Source of the DNA: Hyaloscypha bicolor E
Lineage: Eukaryota; Ascomycota; Leotiomycetes; Helotiales; Hyaloscyphaceae
Direction: 5' to 3'
DNA: 64,000 nt
NCBI RefSeq assembly: GCF_002865645.1
Contig: NW_020194555.1
Span: 1,240,001-1,304,000, forward strand
The notes beneath the pieces were generated by a model. The model ran no database searches. It saw only the letters and a list, made by a program, of their open reading frames with translations, and was not told the origin of the DNA. How positions within the stretch are numbered: the first letter of the stretch is position 1; each line of letters begins with the position of its first letter. The position numbers were made by a program, and so were the translations under genes. Below are positions 9,148-21,430 of this stretch, one piece after another.

Positions 9148-12100
9148 TTAAACGCCAACTCTACCCTTCTTTGATGCCGGGGAAAAGGGGAGATTGACGA
9201 CATGCGATTCTTGCATCTTCCGCTTGCGAGAGGAGGGGGTTGCGTAGTCGCGATCGTCGTCAATGACTATCGGTGTGTTCATACCAGTTGTCTCAACAGT
9301 CGTCGCGTCCGTCATACTGCCAGCTCTTGTACTCGTCTCCCGTGACAGCTGACCGAATCTGCTCTCATACGCAAGACTAATGCCGTCGGCGAGATCCGAA
9401 CAGAGCTTGGCGTTTCTAGGGTTCTCCTTGAAATTGTGGGTGCAACTAGAGCATTGGATGTAGAAGGCTTGTTCCACGTCGGGGTAACCAAGCAGTTCGT
9501 ACTCTTGCAGAGTATTGCCGATGAGAATGGTTTCCTCAAAGTCCATGCAGTCTTCGCAGTATGCGCGCTCACACCATCTGCAGCGGTAGAGCATGCCGCC
9601 TGCATCTTGAGTTCCCTGGTGACAATCGAAGCACCTATGTTGAGGACAGTTAAAGGACCAGCCTTTGGCCTTAGACTGGTACTCAGGTTCGAGACATTCG
9701 AAGTGGTAAGCTCGAGGGCACAATTGGCAACAGTGCAGCTCACCACCGTCAATGCAGACCTGGCAATGCTCTTGAGGTATGATCGGGGTTCTCTTCTCGC
9801 GCTTCCGCTCCGCAAGACGAGGATCCTTGCCAGCCATCGTCGGAACTGCCTCCCAGTCTCCGCAGTTCATCGACTCCTTCGAGATCGCGAAGCCGTCGAC
9901 CATGATGGTGGTGTTCTTGCCCACGCGTCGGTCTGCCTTGTTGAAATACTCTGCAGCGATGTCTCGGTTCGTGCCCTTCGCCATCTTCGCCAACTTCTTT
10001 CCCTCGAAGATCGATGCCTCGACACGCTCCATCTCGGAAAGCCACGTTCGCTCTGCTTCCTCATCAACTTTTGCATCCGGGATAGCATCCTTCTTCACGT
10101 TGACATCTGCCGGCTTGTCTTTGCACATCGCAACGGTCTTCTCCCAGTCCCTGTATAAGTTAGCAATATGCAACGTACGTACCAGTCGAAAATCAAACTC
10201 ACCAAGACAACATCTCGTTGACGTCAATCTCAGGTCTTGAGATGGCAGAGGCACCACGGCGTACCAATGTCATGAGTTGTATTGTATTGAGCTGAGGCAT
10301 ATCCTCGTCTTCCGCAGCTGCAACACCTTTTTTACCCTTCTTTCCAGAGCCAAACTTGGTGTGGATGTCTCGCATGGCTTCTGTGACCTTTGCCGAGAGG
10401 TAGAGCTTCTTCTGGATGCGCCCCATCATCTGCTCCTCGACTGTTCCTTGCGAAACAAGTTTGTAGACTGTGACAGGATTCTTTTGGCCAATGCGATGCG
10501 CACGAGCTTCAGCTTGAAGAGTGATTTGAGGATTCCAATCTTGGTCAAGGAGAACAACATCAGAAGCCGTAGCAAGATTGATGCCAAGTCCACCAGCTCG
10601 TGTAGAAATCAGCATGACACGGTAATCACTGTTGAGATCATTGAACAGTCTGATACCTAGGTTGCGACGAGCTCGATGGGTTCCACCATCGATGCGCATT
10701 GAGCGGAATTGCGAGCCATCACCACCTCGGAGTGACAGAAGCTCTTCAACCAAATCCAGCATCTTGGTGAAGCCGGAGAATATCAAGATCTTCTTCTTTT
10801 GCTTAATGACGAGCTCGTTAACTAACTTATCCAGAACGATGAATTTTCCAGACGCTGTGATAACGTGATCGCCAGTATGGTATGGATCTGGTTCGGCATT
10901 CAGGATCTGGTAGGGATGATTGCAGACTTTCCTCAATTGCATGAGTAGATTCATCAGTTTTTGCCAGTCAGATTTCTTGCCTTCCCTAGCTTTTTCACCT
11001 TCATGCTCTCGCTGGACTGTCTGCTCAAGAATCGCTTTGGTCTCCTTCCATGCATCAGTGCCGACCAACTCATCATTCCCGAGGATTTCCAGTGCCTCGG
11101 TTTCAGCTTTCTCCATTTGAGCCTCGCGCTCTTCAATCATCTTGAGGGTTCGCATGCTCTCCTCTTCCTTGTCTTTCACCCCCTTGAACAATTCATCCAG
11201 GAGGCCTTGATCGGCTTTGGTGATCATGCGCTTATACCAAAATGTCTGCATGGGTGAAAGCGGGACGAACAAAAGGACTTCGGTCTTTGGTGGAAGATTC
11301 AAATCAACACCGGGGGAATTCTTCATCCGGCGAAGCATAATAAGCTCAAGCAGGCGACGAGCATCATCCAGGACAGTGCTTGAATACTGACCCTTGGAGA
11401 GATTGAATGAAGTGTCGAATAGCTCATTGGTCTTGTCGATAAAAACTTCTGGGTAGAGCCAATGTAACAACGACCAGAGTTCGGAAAGGTTGTTCTGCAG
11501 AGGGGTTCCGGTCAAAATCAAGCGGTATTCGGCCTTCAGTCCTTGGAGAGACTTCGAAGTCAAAGACGCATGGTTCTTGACAGTGTGGCCCTCATCGAGT
11601 ACGACGTATCGCCAGACGAAGGCAGTCTTGAACCACGACTGTTCGGCCTTGAAGGAATCATATGTGGTGACGACCAAGTCAACGCCAACATCATCTTCGT
11701 CTTCGGAGTCGGTATCCAGAGAGATGACAGTCTTGCCAGCAGCAGTTCGTCGGGATTTGATTTTCGCCTTTGCTTGGGCAGTCAGGTTGCCGTAAATGTC
11801 CAATTCTCCAACCACAATCTTCTTCAAGCGATCTCGTTCGTGCTTAGGGCCGTGGAAGCGAATAGCCTTCAAACCGGGTGTCCATTTCTTGCTTTCGGCC
11901 ATCCAACTGCTGAGGACCGAAAGAGGACAGACAACCAAGAATGGTCGTTGCAATCTTCCACTGCCAGCCTTTGGGTCATGTTCCTTCAGGTATTGGATGA
12001 GCGAGAGCGTTTGTAGAGTCTTTCCAAGACCCATTTCGTCACCGAGAATTCCAGACAAACCCTGTTATGGTCAGCTTCGATATCTAGTGAATATGGAGAA

Positions 12101-12863
12101 TTCTTACATTTCGATGAAGATAAACCATGAAGGAGAGGCCGGAAAGCTGGTATGGCTTCATGACGGCGGTAACTCCGCGAGGTTGACGGTCGATCTCCTC
12201 GTAGGGAGTAGCGGTGGGCAGGTCTGCTAGCTCAGCAGGAGATAACTGTTCATTCTGGTCGACCAGCTTCTTGACATAGTTGTGCGGAGGCAAGAGCGGG
12301 AGCCAGAAATCCTTCTTGTCAATGAGGAACTGGTTTCTGTATTTGGCAGTCTTGCTTGCAATCTCCTGTCGAATGGCAACCCTCGTGCTAACCACCGGTG
12401 TTACGTTGATTCCATTTATGTCCGCTCCAACCCCATTCTGCTTCGATGACTTGGGTCGTGCAGGAACTAGCTGGTAGAAGCCATTCTCGCTCGCCTTCAA
12501 GGAGGTATTGGGTTTGGGTTGTCGCAATCCCGATCGTGACCGCGAGGGTGGTGCGTACTCGATGGTCTCTTGGTCTTGAGGAGGAGTTTGCTGTGGCGCT
12601 TGAATTCGGAGTTCCTCGTAGTCATTGTCGGTCAGATCGATCAATTGTTGGCTCGGAGGAGTCTCCATCGGCGCAGATGATGATTCAGACTCAGTATACT
12701 TGACTGGAGTCCTTGGACGAAGAATCTTATCGGCTCGTTGGGTGGTATCCATCTTGTGTTCAGTTCTGACGCCTGGAAGGAACTTGGCAAGGATACTCGA
12801 AGCAGTTGTGCGCTGAACGACAGGCGTCTGAGCGAGGGGATCAGGAGAACTCGGGGACTGCAT
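9148..12863 (-). CDS. SNF2-family chromatin-remodelling ATPase with C-terminal PHD finger
   Basis: Three exons (12108-12863, 10203-12061, 9148-10150; introns of 46 and 52 bp) give 1205 residues. A disordered Ser/Pro/Gln-rich N-terminus of about 230 residues precedes the DEXH ATPase: Walker A in GDEMGLGKT, Walker B in VVLDEGH, motif III LTGTPLQNN, then the helicase C lobe with STRAGGLGINLA and DQDWNPQITLQAEARAHRIGQ. The C-terminal third carries a cysteine-rich module starting at EHCQVCIDGGELHCCQLCPRAYHFEC, a classical PHD finger, followed by a second C/H cluster (CFDCHQGT..CRWCERAYCEDC). The ATPase is of the ISWI/CHD-like class, but HAND-SANT-SLIDE domains are not seen. The expected role is nucleosome sliding or spacing in the nucleus, with the zinc modules reading histone tails. 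It lies back to back with clr2 across a 1.05-kb spacer. Confidence 0.93.
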
Positions 12864-13910
12864 GTTGATGATTGTTGTATGTGGTCAATGTGGTCAATGT
12901 TGCACAGATGGTGAATTTGTTTTGAGATGAGGCTGAAGTCTTCGCGGAGTATTCACGAAAACGCGTGCGCCGGCGGAAGTTGCAGGGAATTGTCTGCGAG
13001 CAATTCCATTGACTTCTCGGAGTATGCCGGTTAGGGAGACGTAGATCTTGTGGTAGATCGAGTCTTTTCCCTGTTGGGACCGCAATGCGCATTCGGTGGA
13101 GTTGGTGAGGAGGCTGAGGGGTTGGAATGTGAACAGGTAGAATTTATGACTGACTCGGCTGCATTCGGTTTCGCGTTCGCCTCGCGTTTTTTTATTAGAT
13201 TCACTCCAGCGAATCAGATCATTGGATTGCGTTCTGCCGGGGAAAGGGGTTACCGAACAAGGCGGTCAGGGGATTCACTTCTGAGATTGTATGTATGAAT
13301 GAAGATGAGCCAGATACGGCTATAAATGTTATTTTTTCAATTGTGGGAAGCACATTTTGCCAAGCAGGTTTCTACGCCTTTGTCCTCTATCAATGCACAG
13401 CAACTTCTGTAAGTGGTACCCTTGGCTTTCTCAGCAGTTTCTGAAAAAGTAAACAACGAGGCCACTTTCGACCAGTATGAAATTAAGCAAGTGTAGCTTA
13501 TATGGAAAGTATTCCAGCCATGTGCAAACTCGTCCTTGGAACAAATTAGTGCGTGTTCAATCTATGTGACTTCGGAATATACTCAGAGCGCTTTAGCATG
13601 TGAGAAATAGGTATATTTCCAATGCATCTAAGTCAAGCAATGAATTGGACAAAGAAGAGGACCGTTTTATGTTGTCCGCAAGCCAGCAGGTCTAGCTTTG
13701 AATTTCCAGGGGGTGGATATTATGTCATAACACGTGATCCATATTCTCCCGGCCCGATAGAAATTCCATCTCGGCCCGACCAATACTCCGGGGCGCCTCA
13801 TTGTCTTCCTCAAGAGCTCAACAACCTCAGCCCCACACATGTGCTTGTCGATGCAATTCTAATGAGACTTTGATCTCTGTGCATCTGCACTTAACAAACC
13901 ATTTTTCACA
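12864..13910. promoter_or_regulatory. Divergent promoter region between the SNF2 remodeller and clr2
   Basis: No gene is supported in this 1,047-bp spacer. Both flanking genes start from it and both act on chromatin. CT-rich and AT-rich patches are present, but I cannot name binding sites. Confidence 0.5.
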
Positions 13911-15852
13911 ATGGCGCCCTACTACCCTCTCACTATCCACCGGAGCGATGGTCAATTCGAAGTAGCTACTAGATCTGGTGTGAAGGAAGTCAACCAGCCC
14001 ACTACACAGCAGATGAATGACACTCCAGATGCCAATGGAAATGTCGATTGCTATAAGAAGCTGGAGGTCGATGAAGCTAAGCATGTGGATTGGAGACGGA
14101 AGCTTGGTGGCATGTTAATGCATCTGCTTGGTGGAAAGGCGCATGCTGGTAAGCGTCACTCTTTACATAGCATCATGCGCCAGCATGCTACTGCGTAGAT
14201 TCGCGGACCACAACTAACTCTGCGCAGACAGAAACTACATTCTCAAAGAGTTTCCTGAAGGCTATGTACTGTGGGAGCATGTCAAATACAATGTGGAGAA
14301 GGCGGGAGCAGAGAGCAAGAAAGAGAAAGGCAAGCACGCAGCTGGTGTCTTTGAGCGTCAGGATGCCTACCTATACGGACATCCGCAAGGACGAAAGAAG
14401 AGGTTCAGAAGCCCCGCGGACTTCTTTCCACACCTTCTGTGGCTTGCGACAGACGAAGACGGTGATCCCATGAACTGCTCCTGTAAGATTTGTTCACCAG
14501 ATGGGGATGAGGATCCAGAAGCATTCTCTGGCAAGAGTGAGCTCAAGACTGAAGTCAAATTTCACCCCCCAACGTTGTCCGCAGCACCAAAGCCAACCAC
14601 CAACTACACGCCATCCTCTTCTACCTCCGCGGCGCCTTCAAAACCTGCATTTCAGCCTGGCCCAGCCACAATGTCGAAGGAACAGACGGCAGATGCTACT
14701 CCGGGTGGGAAATACATCTACCGTCCAGGTGAACTCGTTTGGTTCAACAATGGCAGCAATTGGCGACTTGGAGTTATTGCAAAGAGGGGGCTGAAGAACA
14801 ATAAACCCCGATACCTCGTACAACCTCTCTCGAATCCCCATCAACAGCAGAAATATCAGATTAAGGAGGATGAGTGCCTTCTTCGACCATGGCTAGCTTG
14901 GAGTGTGCCACCTACTACAGTCGTGCAACTCAACGATATGATGTTCGACCAGGTTCCTTGGGATCGTGTTGTTCGAGGGGAGTTCGACCAAGCCGGCCAC
15001 GTTATGGATTATATTGTTGACGGCAGTATTCTCGCTGCAAAGGTCATCGACGCATCATACTCCCTCTTCGAACGTAACGAAAAGGCACTTGCAAATCCAG
15101 GGGAGGTTCACTACAATGGAATGTTCTTCGGCGCGGAGAAGATCTGGGTTGGTGAACCTGTCCGTGTCCGCACTTCAGCTCCTGGTGTTCCGACTCCTGA
15201 TATCGTCGTCCTGATTATCCACAAACTCATTGAGAAAACCACTCCTGAAGGTGCATCAGCCGTCACATTTGTTGGGGATGTCTACAAGTTCGTCGAAATG
15301 CCAACACCGTATAAGAACCCCCAAGAGTGGCCCACCAACCCCGATCTCCCTCCACGAATGAGCATGGATCTTCGATACCGCAATGAGATCGCGCATCTGG
15401 CGACGACGGGAATGTGGTATGAGTGGCGACTACTTGAACCGGCTGCACGCAAAGGGCTCGCTGATGTCAAAGGTCGCTGGTACGAGACACACACACTTCT
15501 CCCTATTCTACGTGGCCCGGACAAGTTTCAGGAAGATGTCAACAAGGGCAAAACAAGCGATGTAGGCCAGTTCATGAACGGGAGACGAGACAACAATGCC
15601 GTTCCAGAGCAGAGGAAGAAGAATAGGAGGGATACCTTGGGCCAGGCTGTTCCCCTCAACTTCAAAGTCAGTCGAGGTTTGGATGGTCCGCCTGCAGATG
15701 ATGTTTTTCCAGACGATCAATCGCAAGCTCAACCCCAACAACCGCAACAGCAGCAGAGACAACAACAAGGCACGTTCGATGGCGATATGTCGCAGTTCAT
15801 GAATCTCGATCAGGCGGATCATGGTTTCTATGGCAGCGAAATGCAGCACTAA
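13911..15852 (+). CDS. clr2: Transcription-silencing protein Clr2 (cryptic loci regulator 2)
   Basis: Two exons (13911-14148 and 14228-15852, with a 79-bp GT..AG intron) encode 620 residues. The N-terminal segment (YPLTIHRSDG, then YKKLEVDEAKHVDWRRKLGG) and the block with GRKKRFRSPADFFPHLLWL followed by C-S-C-K-I-C match the Clr2 silencing N-terminal domain. The central block beginning YRPGELVWFNNGSNWRLGVI and running to about residue 420 corresponds to the Clr2 domain. The tail is Gln/Pro-rich. In fission yeast Clr2 belongs to SHREC, the Snf2/HDAC repressor complex that silences heterochromatin; by homology this protein should work in a nuclear deacetylase complex. Beginning at the ATG at 13911 gives the conserved N-terminus directly. 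Confidence 0.9.
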
Positions 15853-17140
15853 GGAGCTTACACACGGAGTTGGCGTTCTTACAAAATTGCATAGTGGAGT
15901 TCTGCTACTTCGCAGGCGCATTTGTGTAGAATAGATACCCATTTCTTGCTAGCATTCGGGGCGCCATAGCTCTGAAAGCTACGTCTGTATCACAGCAGCT
16001 GAATCGTAATTGCAGATTGCACAAAGCATTCTATGTCCCAGGCCCAGCATGTGAAACAGTAGAGATTATTCCTTCCTGCTTCGTGCCTTTGTCTCAGTGG
16101 CCCTAATGCAAAAAAAAAAAAATTTTGTTCATTTCTAATTCTAGTTCGGAGTACATAGTATATAGAAAAGAGCAGGGTCCTCTCCCAGCGACAAAACTTA
16201 TCACGATAAAGCGCGATGCCAGAGTGGAGACGAAGATAACCCAGTCTACGTTGCGTAGGGACGTTTTGTCGTGACTCGCGACGATACCAATATGCCGCCT
16301 CCCTTACATTTCGCGGATATATAAGACGCTCCCACCATCTATCAAACGACACCTATAAGACTTGCGAATACCAGAGCACTTCCAAATTGAGAGCGCCAAG
16401 GCATAACTTTTACAATTGCACACTGAGCTTTAATTCTGTACTCGAAATCTTACCGCCGAATGAGGGCCAAAGTCGGGGTTCGCTGGTCGAGTGACTTGTG
16501 GACAAATGACAATGATTTGGAATTTGACAGTAGACGTTATGAGATTGGGTGAAGTTTTCATCGATGAGGAGTAGACTCACATAGGGCTAAATACCTTGAG
16601 TTGAGCGGTGTCTCGGAGGCTCACATCTGTAGGGGGAAGAGACACGTAACGTAGCGAGACGATAGAGACGCGAGAGAACTTCAATTAGGGGTCCTATTCA
16701 TGTCACTTACTTCTGTTCTTAGTCCTACAATTTGCTATTTCTGCCTTTTATTTTCTTTGGATCTAATTGGCCATGTCGGGTTATCTTGAGTGGTGGGGTC
16801 CAATGGCTCAGCCTCCAGACATGCCAGGCATCCGCGTAACCGCCTGCGTCTCCTCCCGACCACCGATATTCATCACACAACTCGGAACCTTCCAATACTG
16901 TTGATTGACGTACCAGCGTATTAGCCAAAGTCAGAGCAAAGCCTAGCAGAGCGCCATCTTGATATTACCCCAAGCCCGGAATAAATATTACTTTTCGAGG
17001 CTCTGCCAGGCTGCCATCACTTCATGACTTCCTATTCCCCCTCTGTTTCTCTGCTTGACTCCTTCTCTATACATCCTCCTGCTTTACGATTCCATGCCTT
17101 GAACAAATTCGGGCTTCTGCTTCGATCAATTGCATGAACA
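15853..17140. other. Intergenic, nothing recognised
   Basis: Contains an A/T homopolymer run near 16110 and otherwise mixed sequence. The last about 150 bp are CT-rich, as expected just upstream of a fungal start codon. Confidence 0.5.
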
Positions 17141-17596
17141 ATGCCTCCCCAGCCCAATCTTCTCAGCCAAGCTCACGATGCCCTGGAACGACGTTTCGTG
17201 CCACCCCTCCCACCCTCAACCTACATCGCCGGCGCCAAACTCTCTGTAAATATCATCATCGCGATTGTCTTTCTTATCTTGATCACCATCTTGTCTCTCG
17301 CATGCATCTGCTGTATCTGCATCAGACGATCAAAATCCAAAAGGAGGGCCAGAAGCCTCGCCAAGGAGGCTGCCGAGTCGAAGGCACTGCCGCCGAAGAT
17401 CAATAGACGTAATGCGAGATTCTTCGGTCCCGGGATTGTAAAGGATGAGGAGTTGGAGATGGCGAACTTTATTGGTCAGAAATTTGGGAAAGGGGAAGTG
17501 AGGAAGCCGGAGAGGGTCAGGGGTGGATGGAGGGAAGTTCTCAGGAGTGATTCGAGGTCTGCTGCGCCGGCCAGAGACGGTTTGAGGTTTTGGTGA
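17141..17596 (+). CDS. Small single-pass membrane protein, 151 residues, function unknown
   Basis: An intronless frame starts at the ATG at 17141. Residues about 35-62 form one strongly hydrophobic segment (INIIIAIVFLILITILSLAC type) ending in a cysteine cluster and followed at once by a basic stretch (RRSKSKRRARS). This predicts an N-out/C-in single-pass protein with a cytosolic tail of about 85 residues. The tail includes FFGPGIVKDEELEMANFIGQKFGKG and ends RDGLRFW. CT-rich sequence upstream supports a promoter. I do not recognise the family. The hydrophobic/basic order and the lack of stops argue that it is real. Confidence 0.65.
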   Translation: MPPQPNLLSQAHDALERRFVPPLPPSTYIAGAKLSVNIIIAIVFLILITILSLACICCICIRRSKSKRRARSLAKEAAESKALPPKINRRNARFFGPGIVKDEELEMANFIGQKFGKGEVRKPERVRGGWREVLRSDSRSAAPARDGLRFW

Positions 17597-19354
17597 GTGA
17601 TAATGAGATTAAGGGAGCAGAGAAGACCGAGAAAGGGGAAATGAGAGGCTTTGGCAGTCTAGAAGGGATCAAGATGGGCAGGAGCACGTGTTTAATTTAG
17701 TGCGGGATAGAAAAGGGGTCCCAAGTGATGAGAATTATGTGTCAGAACCAGCTTTCTGAGTGTTGATTATATCATATCATAGGAAAATAAAGGGTGGAGG
17801 ATTTAATTTTAGATAATAGTTGGTACTATTTGATTTTGAACTTTTTGGCCAGTGAGGACACATCTGGCTTGTTTTGTTTACTGTGAATCAACCCGGCAAT
17901 TTCCTCCTTCCCTCTTCTCCTCCCCCTCCAAGAACCCTTCTTCTCTTTGTCTCTCTACAGCACATCATGAGTACACAGTGCCAAATCTGCATGGCATTCA
18001 AACGCGAAGACCCGGTTGCCATGATTGGTGGTATATGTCACAGCAACCCTCAGGCAGCCCGTATCTTGTTCACCTGACCCAAACAAGACGATCGGGGCAT
18101 GGATCTGCGAGAATCAATGGCTTGTTGTAGGTACCTTCTAGGGGGCCAGAGAGAACGACTTTGCCACCGTAGGCGTCGTCGGCGACAGGAATATCGGGAA
18201 TTCCCCGATCTCGAGCAACGACAATGTGCACGCTCGCTGAGCATCAAGCAACGAGGAGGGCGGGAACAGAGGCTAGCGAGAGCTTCATTGTGGTGATAGA
18301 TAATGATACGAAGCAGAGGGGGGAAATATCGCTGTGTTTATCTATGAAGAAGCTGGAAATTAATAAAACTGCACATCTGCGCGATGACACCGACTTAGAA
18401 TAAGGTGTGTATTAGCTTAGCCCACAACACCAACACTTCGCACTATTCCTATGAGCAGCGGCATAGCTTCTTAGCGTGCTTCTTCCCACAGAACAGTGGC
18501 AGTGGTTTCCACCTCTACTAAAGATTTTTTTCCCCTGTTGGCCAAGAGAATCTGCAGGCACGGAATATGGATGTTCTGGTGCTTGGCGCATTGCATGCTT
18601 GAAAGTTTGAAACAATAAGTTCCCTCCTTATTGTAATTTGAGTTTGAATCAGATAAAACTCAGAACTGATTTAATGGTCGCTTTAATAATTCCCGGTCCT
18701 TCTCTAATCTCAATGTATAAACTCGCCTTTTATTACATCCATCAAGGTCACATGGTTCGTCATCGCCTCCCTTGCGTGACAGAGCCGTTCTAATAGCCTC
18801 TACAAAGAGATCTGTGCCTAACTATATCTGAGTGGATTAAAATCATGTGCTAAGAAAGAGTCAAACTTTTGAAGGTTCCGCATCCACATTCGCGAGGCGT
18901 AGAGTTTCGTAACTAGCCCAGACGACGAGACACGTCTCCTTCGATGTATTCCATGAGTCTTGCGCGGTCCCTCTCGATGTAGGCATAGCCTTCATACTTT
19001 CCTTGCGGCCATGGCAGTGCTTCATAAAACTAAAACCAAAAGCCATAGAAACACCACGGCTTCAAGGCGTGACGAATCTCACTAGCGAGGCTCCGTTCTC
19101 GAACTATACCATAGACAAGGCCTTGTATACCCCTTCGTACAACGATTTATTCATATATACCAAAAGAGGCTACAAGCTAATGGAGCATCCGATGCTATCC
19201 ACGCCTTCCATCTTCAACTTCTACCAAAGAAATCCATCGGTATCGTGCCTTTGTCATCCATCCATCAATCCATAATTCATGCCATCCATACTTTCCAATT
19301 CAAAGACCAAACGCCAATGCTAACCCAAATCGCAAACCACAGCTTCGAGTAGTG
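17597..19354. other. No gene firmly supported; possible small frames near 17.97-18.30 kb
   Basis: A 36-codon frame from the ATG at 17967 (MSTQCQICMAFKREDPVAMI) is followed in other frames by protein-like text (ENDFATVGVVGDRNIGNSP near 18150-18210). A broken small gene is possible, but no consistent exon chain was found. The remainder is featureless. Confidence 0.3.
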
Positions 19355-20290
19355 TTATAACGAGTCCCCCTCCTCCCGTCCAGAAATCTTGTCCACCTCC
19401 CAGCTAAACCTGTTCTCCGCGGGCTGCGGTACAAGAATCAATTCCGTGACTCTAAGACACCACCTACTCGGCCACTCATCCGGCGCCGCGTTGCTCCGAC
19501 TCAGAGTCCTATCCGTCTCGATCTCGCTGCCCCCACGGATATTAAATCCTCTGCTATCGCCGCTTCTGGTGCTATTGCTTGCTGTCGAGGAGACTACCCT
19601 GGCGTCACAGCCTGCACTGCCGCTGCTGCTCGCGATGGGCGAGACGATTCGTGTTCCTGCTGCCATATAAATACTCTGACTCACACTCGGTGAAGTGGCT
19701 TCCTAATGAACTGTTGGTTCCAGCGAGATCTGTGCTTGCTGATTCAATGGTCTGTACTGTCCGTCCCTCTGCCCCGATGAGTCGAGGTACTACGGCGGTG
19801 AGTCGGATGCTATCTGGTAGTCGACCAGCATAAACCACGTTCACGGGATTGATACGTCTATACCTGGGCGGGGGGTCGGGAGGAGGAGCCAACGGCGAGG
19901 TGGGCGGAGACACGAAGCCAGGACTCACAGGTGACGGGTCGACGTCGATCGTCGGAGATGCTCCTCCGAAGACGGGACTCACGGGGGGTTCGATATCAGA
20001 CGACCGATAATGAGCCACCGGAAGGACATCCGTTTCGTTCTTCTCGACAGGATATATTTCCTGCACTGGGGCCGTCTATAGTTCCATCATTGCTGCTGTT
20101 TGCTGGCGTTCGAGTTTCCTCCTTGCTCACTCGTACGCGGAGAGGCCTGCGGAATCGGCTGTCCCGTTTGCTATCGTTCCTTCCCAGGTTCTTGAGTCGC
20201 TGTCTAGTTCTGCGGGACCAAGCGGAGCGGGCAACTCGAAGCGCTCGTGTGGTGCGTCAGCTGCTAATTCAGTTGGGTAGTTCGTACTAC
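19355..20290 (-). CDS. Hypothetical Pro/Ser-rich protein, gene model tentative
   Basis: On the minus strand the last exon (19355-19702) reads EATSPSVSQSIYMAAG at its start and ends with VTELILVPQPAENRFSWEVDKI and a stop. It can be joined by a 142-bp GT..AG intron (19703-19844) to a proline-rich exon (about 19845-20066; SPVSPGFVSPPTSPLAPPPD). Another minus-strand piece (about 20127-20290) contains RFELPAPLGPAELDSDSR, a style of motif common in the cytosolic tails of fungal surface proteins. The join between that piece and the Pro-rich exon could not be settled, nor could the start codon. The protein would be largely disordered. The opposite strand is also partly open here. Confidence 0.4.
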
Positions 20291-20304
20291 CGCCGGCTTC
20301 GTGA

Positions 20305-20553
20305 ACGAAGAGCTCTTCAATTGTGAAGACATTCACGTTCAGGCCCGGTGCGAACCCCACAACGGATGTGTATAGTGGACAGGCGATCAACATTGGACCT
20401 AATGGGGTGGGATTCGAGACGACGACTTTCACGGGTGCGACGGCCACTTCAATGAGCAGTAAAAAAAAGAACGAGGCGGCTGGGATGCGAATAAGAAAAG
20501 TTTACGGAGTTTTGGGGACTTCCATTGCGGTTGGTGTTGGGTATTTGCTGTGA
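20305..20553 (+). pseudogene. Possible C-terminal fragment of a GPI-anchored surface protein
   Basis: The + strand frame, open from 20305, reads TFRPGANPTTDVYSGQAINI and GPNGVGFETTTFTGATATS. It ends with a spacer and a hydrophobic tail (VYGVLGTSIAVGVGYLL) directly before the stop, which is the layout of a GPI-attachment signal. An upstream + strand stretch (ERPAESAVPFAIVPSQVLES near 20140) is in another frame and ends in a stop, so no complete gene can be drawn. It overlaps the tentative minus-strand gene, and the two models probably exclude each other. Confidence 0.3.
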
Positions 20554-21430
20554 AAAGCATGTGGGGAATTGGTGTTTTGGTGGGTGTGGATCATTGGTTT
20601 GAATATACCCCGAGACTGGATGTCTGTGATAACGAGTCTATGACGGTGCGAACAATATTGATGATAGATGAAGTACATAGAGGAGTAGTGTTAGAGCTTG
20701 TACATTGAGAGGGAAGATGTAAATACTGTCACTCTAAATTGAGTTGAGTTGCTGAGAATTCCGAAATTGCAACCGCGTGACTTCGCTGAGCAATTGATAA
20801 TTCCAGTATAGCACCGTTTTCAAATGACAGGAATGCAAAGGCACAGTCGCTTTCATCAACTTTTTGGTACTTGGAAGCCGACGGTAGGTGTGCGAAAGGC
20901 TTGTGGGGGGGGAGGTGTTCCTTGCTCTTGCTCTTTCGCGAAGCAGGTATGTTTACTCGCAACACTTCAAGAAATATCAACAAACCACCAAACACATAAG
21001 TAACGGGAATAAGTAAAACAGAACAAAACAAACAAGAATCATGGCTTCATTTAAATATCTGATGGACGTGTGGAAATTTTGAAGTGTTGCACGTGATACT
21101 CGCTAAAGCCCCTTTTCGCTGGTGTCCCACCCAACTCTGCTACCGTCCATCGTCGTTTATTCTCCCACACTCAACATTCCCACCATTCTCAGCCAATTCA
21201 TTCAATACCTTGGAAAATGGCTTAAAGTTCTGGTGCCTATCTTCGAGTGGGCAAGACTGCAGTACATCTATCTGCCTCCAACAACCTATAAACCTATCAC
21301 GTCCCTGGGCTGAAGACCTGGTCTGGTAAACAGCTCTTTTTGGGTGTGTATGTAACGTCTAAAGAGAGAAAAGAAGAGAGGAGCGGGGAGCTCGAGCTAA
21401 GTACAGGGTGCCACGCTAGGGCCAGGTCAT
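20554..21430. other. Intergenic, nothing firm
   Basis: A 64-codon + strand frame at 21122-21313 has an amphipathic middle but no ATG start and no family. It is not called. Confidence 0.4.

Noticed and set aside
9436..10158. 240-codon + strand frame
   Set aside because: Exact antisense shadow of the PHD region of the SNF2 gene.
16100..16352. 120-codon minus-strand frame
   Set aside because: Runs through an A/T homopolymer and has no protein-like composition.
21122..21313. 64-codon + strand frame with amphipathic text
   Set aside because: No ATG start and no relatives recognised; too short to support alone.
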